Of a stretch of DNA of 64,000 nt, positions 16,708-25,286 are shown one piece after another. Origin of the DNA: CAIWAH01 sp964602595 (GTDB lineage Bacteria; Verrucomicrobiota; Verrucomicrobiia; Limisphaerales; UBA9464); the NCBI GenBank assembly GCA_964602595.1, contig CAZRRO010000004.1:310001-374000 (forward strand), written 5' to 3'. Each line of letters opens with the position of its first letter. Positions within the stretch are counted from its first letter, which is position 1. A program made the translations under genes and the position numbers. The notes below the pieces were generated by a model, which saw only the letters and a program-made list of their open reading frames with translations, did not search any database and was not told the origin of the DNA.

Positions 16708-17358
16708 TCAGTCGGCAACCGTTTCGCCCGCCAGCAGGGCCCGAGCGCGGCGCTGACAGAAGTGGAAGGCCAACCCCAGCCCGGCGCCCAGACCGAGGCC
16801 GTAACCCACTCCCCACGACAGCATGGCGGTGAGCGCGTGTTGGCGGATCAGCCAGCCTTCGACGACTCCGCCCAAGAAATACCCGGCCGAGTTCAGCACG
16901 AAGAGCGCACCCACTACCTTGACCAGTTCACGCCGGGCCTCGAAGGCGGTGCACAGCATCCAGCCCATGACCGCCGTGCCGGCGAACAGGCCGGCCACAC
17001 TGCCAAGGTGTCCACGGAAGGCCATCCAACCGGCGATCCAGGCGACCGAATACGCGGTGAACGACAGGCCGAAGAGCCGGTTGAACCGGCCCAGCGAACC
17101 GGGGCCAAGGATCAGCCGATGCAGCAGCGGGCCGCTCAGGCCGATGAAGACCAGGGCACAGACCGCATACATGCCCGCCTCGCCGACGTGCCGGCCCAAC
17201 CACCGGCCGAACACCGCCCACGGCACAAAGCCCGCGACGCTGACGACGGTAAATCCAACGGCTCCCCGCACCAGCGAGGCTTGGAGGGACGGAGCGTTGG
17301 CTCCCGCCGCCCGGGCGCGGTCGCCGAGGCTTTGCGGATCAAGTTGGAACCAGCCCAT
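16708..17358 (-). CDS. Integral membrane protein of unknown function
   Basis: A 216-residue protein with about six hydrophobic segments (for example LVRGAVGFTVVSVAGFVPWAVFG, MYAVCALVFIGLSGPLLHRL, VAGLFAGTAVMGWMLCTAF, MLSWGVGYGLGLGAGLGLAF). No transporter or enzyme motif is recognised. It is convergent with the propeller gene and 39 bp downstream of another minus-strand gene, with which it may be co-transcribed. Confidence 0.7.
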   Translation of the reverse strand: MGWFQLDPQSLGDRARAAGANAPSLQASLVRGAVGFTVVSVAGFVPWAVFGRWLGRHVGEAGMYAVCALVFIGLSGPLLHRLILGPGSLGRFNRLFGLSFTAYSVAWIAGWMAFRGHLGSVAGLFAGTAVMGWMLCTAFEARRELVKVVGALFVLNSAGYFLGGVVEGWLIRQHALTAMLSWGVGYGLGLGAGLGLAFHFCQRRARALLAGETVAD

Positions 17359-17397
17359 GGCTCATGAGGTTGTTGGCGGTCAATCTGCGGGAGCGGA

Positions 17398-18339
17398 TCA
17401 TTCGCGCACGACTTTGAGTTTCGAGATCGGCAGCTCATAGAGGTCGCCGTCCCCTTCGTCGGCGGAGAAGATGAGATGATCGCCGTCGATCGCGATGCCT
17501 TCCGCCTCGTCGTCCTCGGTGGGCAGCCAGCGCACGGTGCCGTCGAACCACTGCTCCTTTTCCTTCGCGTCGAACACCCACACGCCCGTGTAGGTGAGCA
17601 CCGCCAGCCGCCGGCCGTCGGGTGAGGCATCCGCGCCGGTCACCTGCCCCCGCGTGTCGAAGCTCTCCAGCTTCGTTAGCACGTTGATCCTGTGCGGTTC
17701 CGTCGAATCGAGCCGATACAGCGTGGTGCCGGTGTCGCTCCGGTGTTTGGTCAGGATGTAAACGTGGCCGTGCGCGTAGAACAACGCCTCGGCATCGAAG
17801 TTGCGGACCGGCGAAGGCCATTCCTTCTGGTCCGGGTAGGCAAAGAAAACCTTCCGGGCGACGCTGGTCTGGCCGACGGTGGGATGCGGCTCAAAGATAA
17901 AGTAGAGGCAAAGGTCGCGGCGGTCGTTCTTCTCGCTGTTCCCAAAGTCGCCGATGATGAGGTGGCCCTGGTCATCGGCGGTGATGTCCTCCCAGTCCAC
18001 GTTCACCGCGTCCGGGATGTGGACGCCGTGGGCCGCACCATACCGTTCCGCCGGGTAAATGCGGCCGTCGCGATGAACCGGGAAGATGCGGGGGCCGTCG
18101 CCGGAATCGTTGTGGGTCCAGTAAACGTCGGGCCACAGCCGGCTCTTCACGAGGCCGGAGGGCTCCAGGTGGGCGGGAATCTCCAGCGCGGCGTAGGGCT
18201 TCAACTCAACCGGCTTCAACGCGGGCAGGTTGATCCGTTTCATGCCCTCGGCGGACTGCGCGAGGCAGCCGCCACCGGCCAGCGCGGACAGCAGGGGAAT
18301 CAGCCGGAGACATCCTCGGAGGGCGGCGAAGGGGCGCAT
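17398..18339 (-). CDS. Secreted beta-propeller-like protein
   Basis: A 313-residue protein. The ATG at 18339 is chosen because it precedes a signal peptide (CLRLIPLLSALAGGGCLAQS); codons further upstream add only an arginine- and proline-rich stretch. The cysteine could mark a lipoprotein, but the three residues before it (GGG) are a poor lipobox. The mature protein has repeats such as YWTHNDSGDGPRIFPV, HLIIGDFGNSEKNDRR and DGRRLAVLTYTGVWVFD, typical of propeller proteins of the esterase/PQQ-like kind. It is probably periplasmic or surface-exposed. No catalytic residues are recognised. Confidence 0.7.
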   Translation of the reverse strand: MRPFAALRGCLRLIPLLSALAGGGCLAQSAEGMKRINLPALKPVELKPYAALEIPAHLEPSGLVKSRLWPDVYWTHNDSGDGPRIFPVHRDGRIYPAERYGAAHGVHIPDAVNVDWEDITADDQGHLIIGDFGNSEKNDRRDLCLYFIFEPHPTVGQTSVARKVFFAYPDQKEWPSPVRNFDAEALFYAHGHVYILTKHRSDTGTTLYRLDSTEPHRINVLTKLESFDTRGQVTGADASPDGRRLAVLTYTGVWVFDAKEKEQWFDGTVRWLPTEDDEAEGIAIDGDHLIFSADEGDGDLYELPISKLKVVRE

Positions 18340-18857
18340 CGCGGCGCACGGTGGAGTTGCCCCTCGCGGCTTCAAGCCGAAATCCGCCCTTGCCCGGTTA
18401 CGAGGGCCCATCCACCCACCGCGGCGAACCAGTCCTTGGAGGCTCAACCGTCCGGCGGCGGGAGCTGCGCCCTTAAATTCGCGGCCACCGAAAGGGCGCG
18501 GTGGCGGGCTTCACTCGCCAGGGCTGCGCCTCGGGGCTACGACAGCGGAAAACTGGTCACGTCACCCGTCCGCTGCCAACCGCGTCCCCTGCCGGCAAGA
18601 TGCCGGCAGCACTTTCGGGCGAAGGCCAAGATCGGCTGCATCCGAGTGGCCGCCGGACTCGTTAAGCCATTGATTCTCGGTGCGGCAAACAGGCGCTTGG
18701 CATCCGGGTCGGGTTACGGCAGAAAAACGCCAGCCACCCGGGGCAGCAATGGCGGAAGTGAGAACCTCCGTAGCTGCCGTGCGCGGGCGGCTTTTTTGTT
18801 GCCCGCACGTCGAAAGAACCGCGTCGCCGGTCCGCTCGTAACGACTGGCAAGGCAAC
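18340..18857. other. 518-bp non-coding stretch with hairpins before the TonB receptor
   Basis: No convincing gene is present. The stretch contains a palindrome (CTGCCGGC-AAGAT-GCCGGCAG, 18591-18611) and, near 18745-18785, a candidate stem GGCAGC/GCTGCC enclosing a smaller hairpin. This is followed by a GC stem (CGTGC..GGGC / GCCCGCACG, about 18779-18810) whose loop carries seven Ts, just upstream of the receptor gene at 18858. The order stem, stem, U-run resembles a leader with a regulatory structure, but I recognise no known riboswitch consensus. The part at 18470-18560 has the look of a dispersed intergenic repeat. Confidence 0.4.
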
Positions 18858-20918
18858 ATGAACAACGCATCGTCCCTCCGTCTCACGGCCGGCCTCGCCG
18901 GCCTGCTCGCTCCCGTCGCCGTCCTCGCCAACGAACCCGAGACGCTCCAGACGATCCTAGTCACCGGGCGCGCGGACTCGCTCCTCGAAGTCGCCAACGC
19001 CGCGTCGGAAGGTTACGTGGGCCGCGATCACTTCGAGTATCGACCGCTGCAACGGCCCGGCGAACTGCTGGAAACCGTGCCCGGGCTGATCGCCACCCAG
19101 CACAGCGGCGCGGGCAAGGCGAACCAGTATTTCCTCCGCGGCTTCAACCTCGATCACGGCACCGACTTCGCGACCTCGGTGGACGGCATTCCGGTGAACC
19201 TGCCTACCCATGGCCACGGCCAGGGTTACACCGACCTCAATTTCCTGATCCCGGAACTGGTTCAGACGGTCCACTTCCGCAAGGGCCCCTACTACGCCGA
19301 CATCGGCGACTTCGGCTCCACCGGCGCGGCGGAACTGGAATACAGCAATCAGCTCGACCGCAGCCTGCTCCAGCTCGAAGGCGGCTCCTTCGGCTACGGG
19401 CGGGCGGTGTTCGCGTCTTCACCCAAGGTCGGCGAGGGCCATCTGCTCTACGCGGCGGAAGTCGGCCACGACGACGGCCCGTGGGTAAATCCGTCGGACT
19501 TCCAGAAGGTGAACGCCGTGCTGCGTTACAGCCGCGAAATGCTGGAAGGCGGCTTCTCGCTGACGGCGATGGCGTATGCCGGGCGCTGGGCGTCAACGGA
19601 CCAGATTCCGCTGCGCGCGGTCGCCGGCGGAATGCTGGACCGCTTCGGCGCACTCGACGAAACGGACGGCGGCGACTCGAAGCGCTTCAGCCTGTCCGGC
19701 AAGTGGTATCGCGAATCCGACAGCGGCCATACCGAGGTTCAGGTCTATGGCGTTTACTACGACTTGGACCTGTTCTCGAACTTCACCTACTTCCTCGACG
19801 ATCCGGTGAACGGCGACCAGTTCGAGCAGTTCGACCGGCGCGGCTTCGGCGGGCTCAAGGCGCATCACACCTGGAAATACGACCTGCTGGAACGGGAGGC
19901 CGAGTCCACCGTCGGCGTGCAGGTGCGCGGCGACCACATCGAGAACGGGCTGAACCACACCGCGCAACGCCGGGTCGTGTCAGTCACGCGCGCCGACACG
20001 ACCGGTGAAGTCAGCGTGTCGCCCTACGCCGAGCACAAGACGAAGTGGACCGACTGGCTGCGCAGCACCGTGGGCGTGCGCGCGGATTACTACGCGTTCA
20101 ACGTGGCCTCGGATAACGCGGCGAACTCCGGTTCGGCCGACGACATTCTGGTGAGCCCAAAAGGGAGCCTCGTGTTCGGGCCGTGGGCACAGACGGAATT
20201 CTACGTGAGCGGCGGCCTGGGCTTTCACAGCAACGACGCCCGCGGCGTGACCACCACGATCGATCCCGGTTCCGGCGCGCCGGTGATTCCGGTGGACCCG
20301 CTGGTGCGGACCTACGGCGCGGAGTTCGGCGTGCGCACGCTGGCAGTGGACCGCCTGCAAAGCACCGTGTCGCTCTGGTGGCTGGACCTCGATTCGGAAC
20401 TCCTCTTCGTCGGCGACGCCGGCACCACCGAGGCCACGCGGCCCAGCCGGCGTTACGGCCTCGAATTCGCGAACTACTACACGCCGACGGACTGGCTGAC
20501 CCTCGACGCCGACTTCTCGTGGTCCCACGCCCGCTTCCGCGACCACGATCCGGCCGGCGACTTCATTCCGGGCGCCATCGAGACCGTGGTGGCCGCCGGC
20601 GTGGTCGTCCATGACCTGCCCCAGCTTGGGGGCTTCTTCGCCGGGCTCCGGCTGCGCTACTTCGGCAGCCGCCCGCTAGTCGAGGATGACTCGGCGCGTT
20701 CCGGGGAAACGGTCCTGCTCAACGCGCAGGCCGGTTACCGGTTTAGCAAGGATTGGGCGCTGACGGTGGACGTCTTCAACGTGCTCGACCGGCAGGACGA
20801 CGACATCACCTACCTCTACGAATCGCAGCTCGCGGGCGAGGCCGCCCCGGTGAACGACCGCCATTTCCACCCGGTGGAACCCGTGAGCTTCCGCGTGGCG
20901 GTGACGGGGCGGTTCTGA
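18858..20918 (+). CDS. TonB-dependent outer-membrane receptor
   Basis: A 686-residue protein with a signal peptide (cleavage near ANEPE, about residue 24), a TonB-box-like QTILVTG, a plug domain (PGELLETVPGLIATQHSGAG to FRKGPYYADIGDFGSTGAAE) and a 22-strand-type barrel ending in the aromatic residue of VAVTGRF. A histidine-containing loop, PTHGHGQGYTDLNF, sits in the plug. Such receptors import siderophores, vitamins, metals or glycans using ExbB/ExbD/TonB, none of which is in the window. The substrate cannot be assigned. The long structured leader upstream suggests regulated expression. Confidence 0.9.
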   Translation: MNNASSLRLTAGLAGLLAPVAVLANEPETLQTILVTGRADSLLEVANAASEGYVGRDHFEYRPLQRPGELLETVPGLIATQHSGAGKANQYFLRGFNLDHGTDFATSVDGIPVNLPTHGHGQGYTDLNFLIPELVQTVHFRKGPYYADIGDFGSTGAAELEYSNQLDRSLLQLEGGSFGYGRAVFASSPKVGEGHLLYAAEVGHDDGPWVNPSDFQKVNAVLRYSREMLEGGFSLTAMAYAGRWASTDQIPLRAVAGGMLDRFGALDETDGGDSKRFSLSGKWYRESDSGHTEVQVYGVYYDLDLFSNFTYFLDDPVNGDQFEQFDRRGFGGLKAHHTWKYDLLEREAESTVGVQVRGDHIENGLNHTAQRRVVSVTRADTTGEVSVSPYAEHKTKWTDWLRSTVGVRADYYAFNVASDNAANSGSADDILVSPKGSLVFGPWAQTEFYVSGGLGFHSNDARGVTTTIDPGSGAPVIPVDPLVRTYGAEFGVRTLAVDRLQSTVSLWWLDLDSELLFVGDAGTTEATRPSRRYGLEFANYYTPTDWLTLDADFSWSHARFRDHDPAGDFIPGAIETVVAAGVVVHDLPQLGGFFAGLRLRYFGSRPLVEDDSARSGETVLLNAQAGYRFSKDWALTVDVFNVLDRQDDDITYLYESQLAGEAAPVNDRHFHPVEPVSFRVAVTGRF

Positions 20919-20924
20919 GCCGAC

Positions 20925-21710
20925 TCAGCCGTAGCGGCCCTCGATGTATTCGGCGGTCTTCGGGTTCCGCGGCGTGAGGAACAGCTCCTCGGTGCGGCGG
21001 TGCTCGATGATCTCGCCGAGCAACATGAAGATGCACTCGTGCGACGCCCGGCGCGCCTGAGCCATGTTGTGCGTCACGATCACGATGGTGTAGCGCCCGG
21101 CGAGGCTCCACATCAGCTCCTCAATGGCGCGGGTGCCATTCACGTCAAGGGCGCTGCACGGCTCGTCCATGAGGATCACCTCGGGCTTGAGCGGCAGCAG
21201 GCGGGCGATGCACAGCTTCTGCTGCTGTTCCAGCTGGAGCCCGATGGCCCGATGATGGAGGCGGTCCTTCAGGTCGTGCCACAGCCCAACCTCGGTCAGC
21301 GCCTTTTCCACCGCGGTGTCGAGCTCGCCCTTGGCCGGGCCGGACTCGGCGTGGATCCGCAGGCCGAACGCGACGTTCTCGTAGATCGAGAGCGGCAGCG
21401 GGTTCGGCCGCTGGAACACCATGCCCACAGCCTTGCGCAGGGCGATGAGCGAGACGTCAGGATCGTAGATGTTCTTGCCGAGGATCTCGATCTGGCCGGT
21501 GGTGGTGACGTAACCGTAACGCTCATTCACCCGGTTGAAGCAGCGGAGCAAGGTGCTCTTGCCGCAGCCGCTGGGGCCGATGAGCGAGGTGATCCGGCCG
21601 TGCGGGATGTCTACCGTCACGTTTTTCAGCGCCTGGAACTTCGCATACCACAGGCAAAGGTCGCGGGTGGTGATGGCCAGGGACGGCGTGGTTGACGGGA
21701 GTTCGCTCAT
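20925..21710 (-). CDS. pstB: Phosphate ABC transporter ATPase PstB1, degenerate signature motif
   Basis: A 261-residue ABC ATPase. Walker A GPSGCGKST (45-53), Q-loop Gln100 (MVFQRPNP), Walker B MDEP (181-184) and H-loop His214 (IVTHN) are all present and the sequence is PstB-like throughout. The signature motif, normally LSGGQ, reads LQLEQ (158-162), which lacks the Ser-Gly-Gly that contacts ATP in the partner subunit. Its start overlaps the pstB2 stop (ATGA), making it the last gene of phoU-pstSCAB2B1. With PstB2, which keeps LSGGQ but loses other motifs, it likely forms a heterodimer rather than a homodimer. Confidence 0.9.
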   Translation of the reverse strand: MSELPSTTPSLAITTRDLCLWYAKFQALKNVTVDIPHGRITSLIGPSGCGKSTLLRCFNRVNERYGYVTTTGQIEILGKNIYDPDVSLIALRKAVGMVFQRPNPLPLSIYENVAFGLRIHAESGPAKGELDTAVEKALTEVGLWHDLKDRLHHRAIGLQLEQQQKLCIARLLPLKPEVILMDEPCSALDVNGTRAIEELMWSLAGRYTIVIVTHNMAQARRASHECIFMLLGEIIEHRRTEELFLTPRNPKTAEYIEGRYG

Positions 21711-22474
21711 CCGAAGATTCCGTTCACGTAGTCGGCGGTGCGCCGGTCCTTGGGCGAACCCCCGAAGATCACGTCGCTGCGATCAAGCTCAATGATTTCA
21801 CCGTTCCAGAGGAACATCGTGCGGTCGGCCAGGCGCCGGGCCTGTTGCACCAGATTGGTGACGAGAATGATGGTCATCTCCTTGCGCAGTTCCTTCAGCA
21901 CGTCCTCGATGCGCATGGTGGTCACCGGGTCGATGGCGATGCTGAACTCGTCGAGGCAGAGAATCTCCGGCTGATGGCTCAGGGCGCGGGCGATGGTGAG
22001 TCGTTGCTGCTGGCCCCCCGACAGCTTCGTGCCGAGCGAATCGAGACGGTCCTTCACCTCGTCCCAGAGCGCGGCCTGGCGCAGGCACTTCTCGACGTGC
22101 TCCGCGAGGAACTTGCGGTCCCGGAGGCCGGCGGCCCGGGGTGCGAAGGCGACGTTGTCGAAGATCGAGAGCGGCAGCCCGACCGGCAGGGGCGCCACCA
22201 TGCCAATCCGGCGGCGCAGCTCATACACGCTGGGCACCCGCAGGATGTCCTCGCCATCGACCCGGATGGTGCCGGTCATCTTGGCGCCGGCGGTAAACTC
22301 CAGGGTGCGGTTGATGGCGCGGAGAAGCGTGGTCTTCCCGGACTGGGCCGGGCCGATGATGGCGAAAATCTCGTTGGGCTCGACCCGGAAGTTGAGCCCG
22401 TGATGAACCTCCTTGGCGCCGTAGCGGCAGCGCAGGTCGGTGACTTCGATCTTGGGGACGGGGGCTTCGCTCAT
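21707..22474 (-). CDS. pstB: Phosphate ABC transporter ATPase PstB2, degenerate Q- and H-loops
   Basis: A 255-residue ABC ATPase from the ATG at 22474. Walker A GPAQSGKTT (41-49) and an intact signature LSGGQQQRLTIARAL (151-165) are present. The Q-loop reads MVAPLPVGLP, without the Gln of MVFQxPNP. Walker B continues as LDEFS in place of DEP, and the H-loop His is replaced by Asn207 (LVTNL). The catalytic Glu (E176) remains. It lies 5 bp after pstA and overlaps pstB1. These losses are complementary to those of PstB1, suggesting one competent and one degenerate ATP site in the pair. Confidence 0.88.
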   Translation of the reverse strand: MSEAPVPKIEVTDLRCRYGAKEVHHGLNFRVEPNEIFAIIGPAQSGKTTLLRAINRTLEFTAGAKMTGTIRVDGEDILRVPSVYELRRRIGMVAPLPVGLPLSIFDNVAFAPRAAGLRDRKFLAEHVEKCLRQAALWDEVKDRLDSLGTKLSGGQQQRLTIARALSHQPEILCLDEFSIAIDPVTTMRIEDVLKELRKEMTIILVTNLVQQARRLADRTMFLWNGEIIELDRSDVIFGGSPKDRRTADYVNGIFG

Positions 22475-22478
22475 GGGC

Positions 22479-23384
22479 TTACCACTTCTTCCGCGAACGC
22501 AGCCAGGCGCGCAGGGTGATGGCCGTGGCATTGACCAGCAGGACGCTGCCCAGCAGGACCAGCGCGACCGCGTAGGGCAGCGCCTCGGGTGCCCCGGTCA
22601 CTTGGGTGGAGACGGTGAACAGGTGCATCGAAAGGGCCATGCATTGGTCGGTCAGGTTGTAGGCGAACAGGTCGCCCTCGGCGATGCGCCGGTAGAACAC
22701 CGCGCCGGTGAACATGATCGGCGCCGTCTCGCCGGCGGCGCGGCTGACTTGGAGGATGACGCCGGTCAGGATGCCGCTGATGGAATTCGGCAGGACGATG
22801 GTCCAGATGGTCTGCCAGCGGGTGGCGCCCGTGTTCCAGCAGGCTTCCCGGAACTGCATCGGCACACTGGCGAGTGCCTCCTTGGTAGAGGCGATCACCA
22901 CCGGGAGCGTCATCACGGCGAGGGTCAGCGAGGCGGCCAGGATCGACCGGCCGAACTTGGCCGCGAGCACGAAGGCGCCCAGCCCGAACAGCGCGTGGAC
23001 GATGCTCGGCACGCCGGCGAGGTTGACCACCGCGAGGTTGACGACGCGGGTGAACCAATTGTCGCGGGCGTATTCGTTGATGTAGATCGCGGCGAACACG
23101 CCAACCGGCGCGGCGATGGCCAGCGAGACACCCACCAGCCAGAGCGTCCCGAGCAACGCGCTCCAGATGCCGCCCTTGCGCATGCCGCTGACCGGATTGG
23201 TCGTGAGGAATTCCCACGAGATCAGCGGCGAGCCCCGTTGGACGAGGTAACCGAGGATCATCGCCAGCGCGACGAGGATGCTGAGAACGACCAGTCCCAG
23301 CACCGTGCGCGCGATCAGTTCCTGCCGGAGTTTCCGGCGGATGTGCGGCGTCTCGGCGAAGGAGGCTTTCGCGGGCTGGGTCAT
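22479..23384 (-). CDS. pstA: Phosphate ABC transporter permease PstA
   Basis: A 301-residue permease from an ATG that overlaps the pstC stop. About six membrane helices are visible, with the ABC permease EAA-like loop (TKEALASVPMQFREACWNTG to ATRWQTIW) that contacts the PstB ATPases, followed by SRAAGETAPIMFTGA typical of PstA. With PstC it forms the inner-membrane channel for phosphate delivered by PstS. Length and order match the family. Confidence 0.92.
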   Translation of the reverse strand: MTQPAKASFAETPHIRRKLRQELIARTVLGLVVLSILVALAMILGYLVQRGSPLISWEFLTTNPVSGMRKGGIWSALLGTLWLVGVSLAIAAPVGVFAAIYINEYARDNWFTRVVNLAVVNLAGVPSIVHALFGLGAFVLAAKFGRSILAASLTLAVMTLPVVIASTKEALASVPMQFREACWNTGATRWQTIWTIVLPNSISGILTGVILQVSRAAGETAPIMFTGAVFYRRIAEGDLFAYNLTDQCMALSMHLFTVSTQVTGAPEALPYAVALVLLGSVLLVNATAITLRAWLRSRKKW

Positions 23385-24313
23385 TTGCGACGGAAGCCGC
23401 GGATCACGAGATCGGCGGTCAGGTTGACGATGAAGGTGAGGGTGAAGAGCAGGATCCCGACGAGGAAAAGCACCCGGTAATGTTCGCTGTGCTCGCTGGC
23501 CTCCCCCAGTTCGGCGGCGATGGTCGCGGTGAGCGTGCGGACACTCTCGAACATGAAGCCGGGGTTGAAGGCGCCTTCCTTCACGAAGGGATTGTTGATC
23601 GCGTGGCCGGTGGCCATCAGCACGGCCATCGTCTCGCCGATGGCCCGGCCCACCCCGAGCAGCACCGCCGCCAGCAACCCGTTCTTGCCGGCCGGGAGCA
23701 GCACCCGCCAGATCATCTGCCAACGCGTCGCCCCCAGCGCGATCGCCGCCTCGCGGTAGCTGTCGGGCACGGCCTTCAACGCATCCTCGCCGATGCTCAC
23801 CATGATCGGGATGCTCATCAGGGCCAGGAGCAGGGCCGCGTTGAGGACATTGAGCCCCACGGGCACGCCGAAGGTGGCGATCAGGAACTTGTTCATCACC
23901 GTCAGCCCAATGAAGCCCCACACCACGGACGGGATTGCCGCGAGCAGTTCGATCACGATCTTGAGCGTTTCCCGCACCTTGCCGGCGCTGAACTCGGACA
24001 CGAACACCGCCGCGCCGAGGCCGAACGGCACCGCGATCAGCATGGCGGTGATCGTCACCGCCAGCGTGCCCAACACGAGCGCGCCGACGCCGAAGCGGAC
24101 GTTCCCGAGCGACGTGGGATACCACTCGGAACTGAGCAGGAAGCCCTGGGCCGTGACCTTCGCCGGCACGGGCAGCGCCTCGCGGAACACGAAGAAGAAG
24201 ATCGCGAAGACGAAGAAGATCGCGCTGAAGCCGCACAGCCGGATGAGCAGCTCAATGAGCTTCTCCCCGAGCAGGAGGCGGGCGGGTCGGCGCGTGGCGG
24301 TGGAGTTGGACAT
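23381..24313 (-). CDS. pstC: Phosphate ABC transporter permease PstC
   Basis: A 310-residue permease; the ATG at 24313 (MSNSTATRRPARLLLGEKLI) is preferred to a longer start. It has about six helices, the phosphate-permease segment IPSVVWGFIGLTVMNKFL, the ATPase-coupling loop (EDALKAVPDSYREAAIALGA) and VGRAIGETMAVLMATGHA. It sits 30 bp after pstS and overlaps pstA, consistent with one transcript. Confidence 0.92.
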   Translation of the reverse strand: MSNSTATRRPARLLLGEKLIELLIRLCGFSAIFFVFAIFFFVFREALPVPAKVTAQGFLLSSEWYPTSLGNVRFGVGALVLGTLAVTITAMLIAVPFGLGAAVFVSEFSAGKVRETLKIVIELLAAIPSVVWGFIGLTVMNKFLIATFGVPVGLNVLNAALLLALMSIPIMVSIGEDALKAVPDSYREAAIALGATRWQMIWRVLLPAGKNGLLAAVLLGVGRAIGETMAVLMATGHAINNPFVKEGAFNPGFMFESVRTLTATIAAELGEASEHSEHYRVLFLVGILLFTLTFIVNLTADLVIRGFRRK

Positions 24314-24343
24314 CCGGGGGCGGGGCGGGCAGGCGGCGGCCAC

Positions 24344-25261
24344 CTACTTGGTCTGCTCTTCCTTGGGCAGCGGCACGTAGCCGGAATGTTCCACCACGAC
24401 TTGGCCGGCGGCGGACCGCACCCATGCCAGATACTTGGTAACGTGTTCCGAGGCACCCGGCGGCACATACATGAACATCGGGCGGGCGATCGGGTAGGTT
24501 TTGTTCAACGTGGTCTCAATGCTTGGCATGACCGACGGCTGGCCATTCTTCTTGGCGACCTTGAGGATCTTCACCTTGTCGGTCTTGTAGCCGAAGCCGC
24601 TGTAACCGATGGCGCCCGGCGTGTTGCCGACGAGCTCCACGACGTCCTTGGAACCGGACATGTCGCGGGAACCCGCCTTGAAGTCGGCCTTCTTGCCGAG
24701 AATCGCCTCGCGGAAATAGTGGTAGGTGCCGGAGTTGTTCTGCCGGCTGACCCGCACGATCTCGTCGGGCGCACCGGGCACCTGGGTGGCAAGGTCGCTC
24801 CACTTGTTCAGCTTGCCGCCTTCCCGGAAAATCTCGCTGAGCTGTTCGACGGAAATCTCCGTGAGCGGATTGCTGGGATGGACGTAGATCGCCAGCGCGT
24901 CGTAGCCGACGAGGTATTCCGCCGGGTGCTGGCCGCCGTATTTGGCGGTCGCCTTCTCCTCCTCCTCCTTCTCGAGCTTGCGGGAGCTATTGGCGATGTC
25001 ACAGGTGCCGTTGATGAGCGCCGAGACGCCGACACCGCTACCGCCGCCGGAGACTTCCACCGACACGGCGGGATCGATCTTGGCATAGGCCTCAGCCCAG
25101 GCCTGTGCGAGGTTCACCATGGTGTCGGAACCAATGTTCTGGATCGCGACGCTGGGCTTGGTCGTCGCGCCGGCATCAGCCGAACCGGACTTCTTGCAGC
25201 CGACCAACGCGAGGGAAACCGCCACGAAGGCGGCGGGGACGAGACGCAGGATGGGATTCAT
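24344..25261 (-). CDS. pstS: Phosphate-binding lipoprotein PstS
   Basis: A 305-residue solute-binding protein with a lipobox (SLALVGC, Cys22), so it should be a lipoprotein held at the membrane. Conserved phosphate-binding segments are seen: VSGGGSGVGVSALINGTCDI, RQNNSGTYHYF and GAIGYSGFGY. It captures periplasmic phosphate for PstCA. It lies 25 bp downstream of phoU in an operon preceded by Pho-box-like repeats, so induction by phosphate limitation is expected. Confidence 0.92.
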   Translation of the reverse strand: MNPILRLVPAAFVAVSLALVGCKKSGSADAGATTKPSVAIQNIGSDTMVNLAQAWAEAYAKIDPAVSVEVSGGGSGVGVSALINGTCDIANSSRKLEKEEEEKATAKYGGQHPAEYLVGYDALAIYVHPSNPLTEISVEQLSEIFREGGKLNKWSDLATQVPGAPDEIVRVSRQNNSGTYHYFREAILGKKADFKAGSRDMSGSKDVVELVGNTPGAIGYSGFGYKTDKVKILKVAKKNGQPSVMPSIETTLNKTYPIARPMFMYVPPGASEHVTKYLAWVRSAAGQVVVEHSGYVPLPKEEQTK

Positions 25262-25286
25262 GGGGATCGGAAAATTGGAGAACTGT

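Noticed and set aside
18592..18857. Cobalamin or TPP riboswitch before the TonB receptor
   Set aside because: I looked for the B12-box and TPP core wording and did not find a convincing match; only generic hairpins are supported.
22479..24236. Possible PstC-PstA fusion on the minus strand
   Set aside because: The N-terminal part is an off-frame reading of pstC; the real PstA begins at the ATG at 23384, overlapping the pstC stop.
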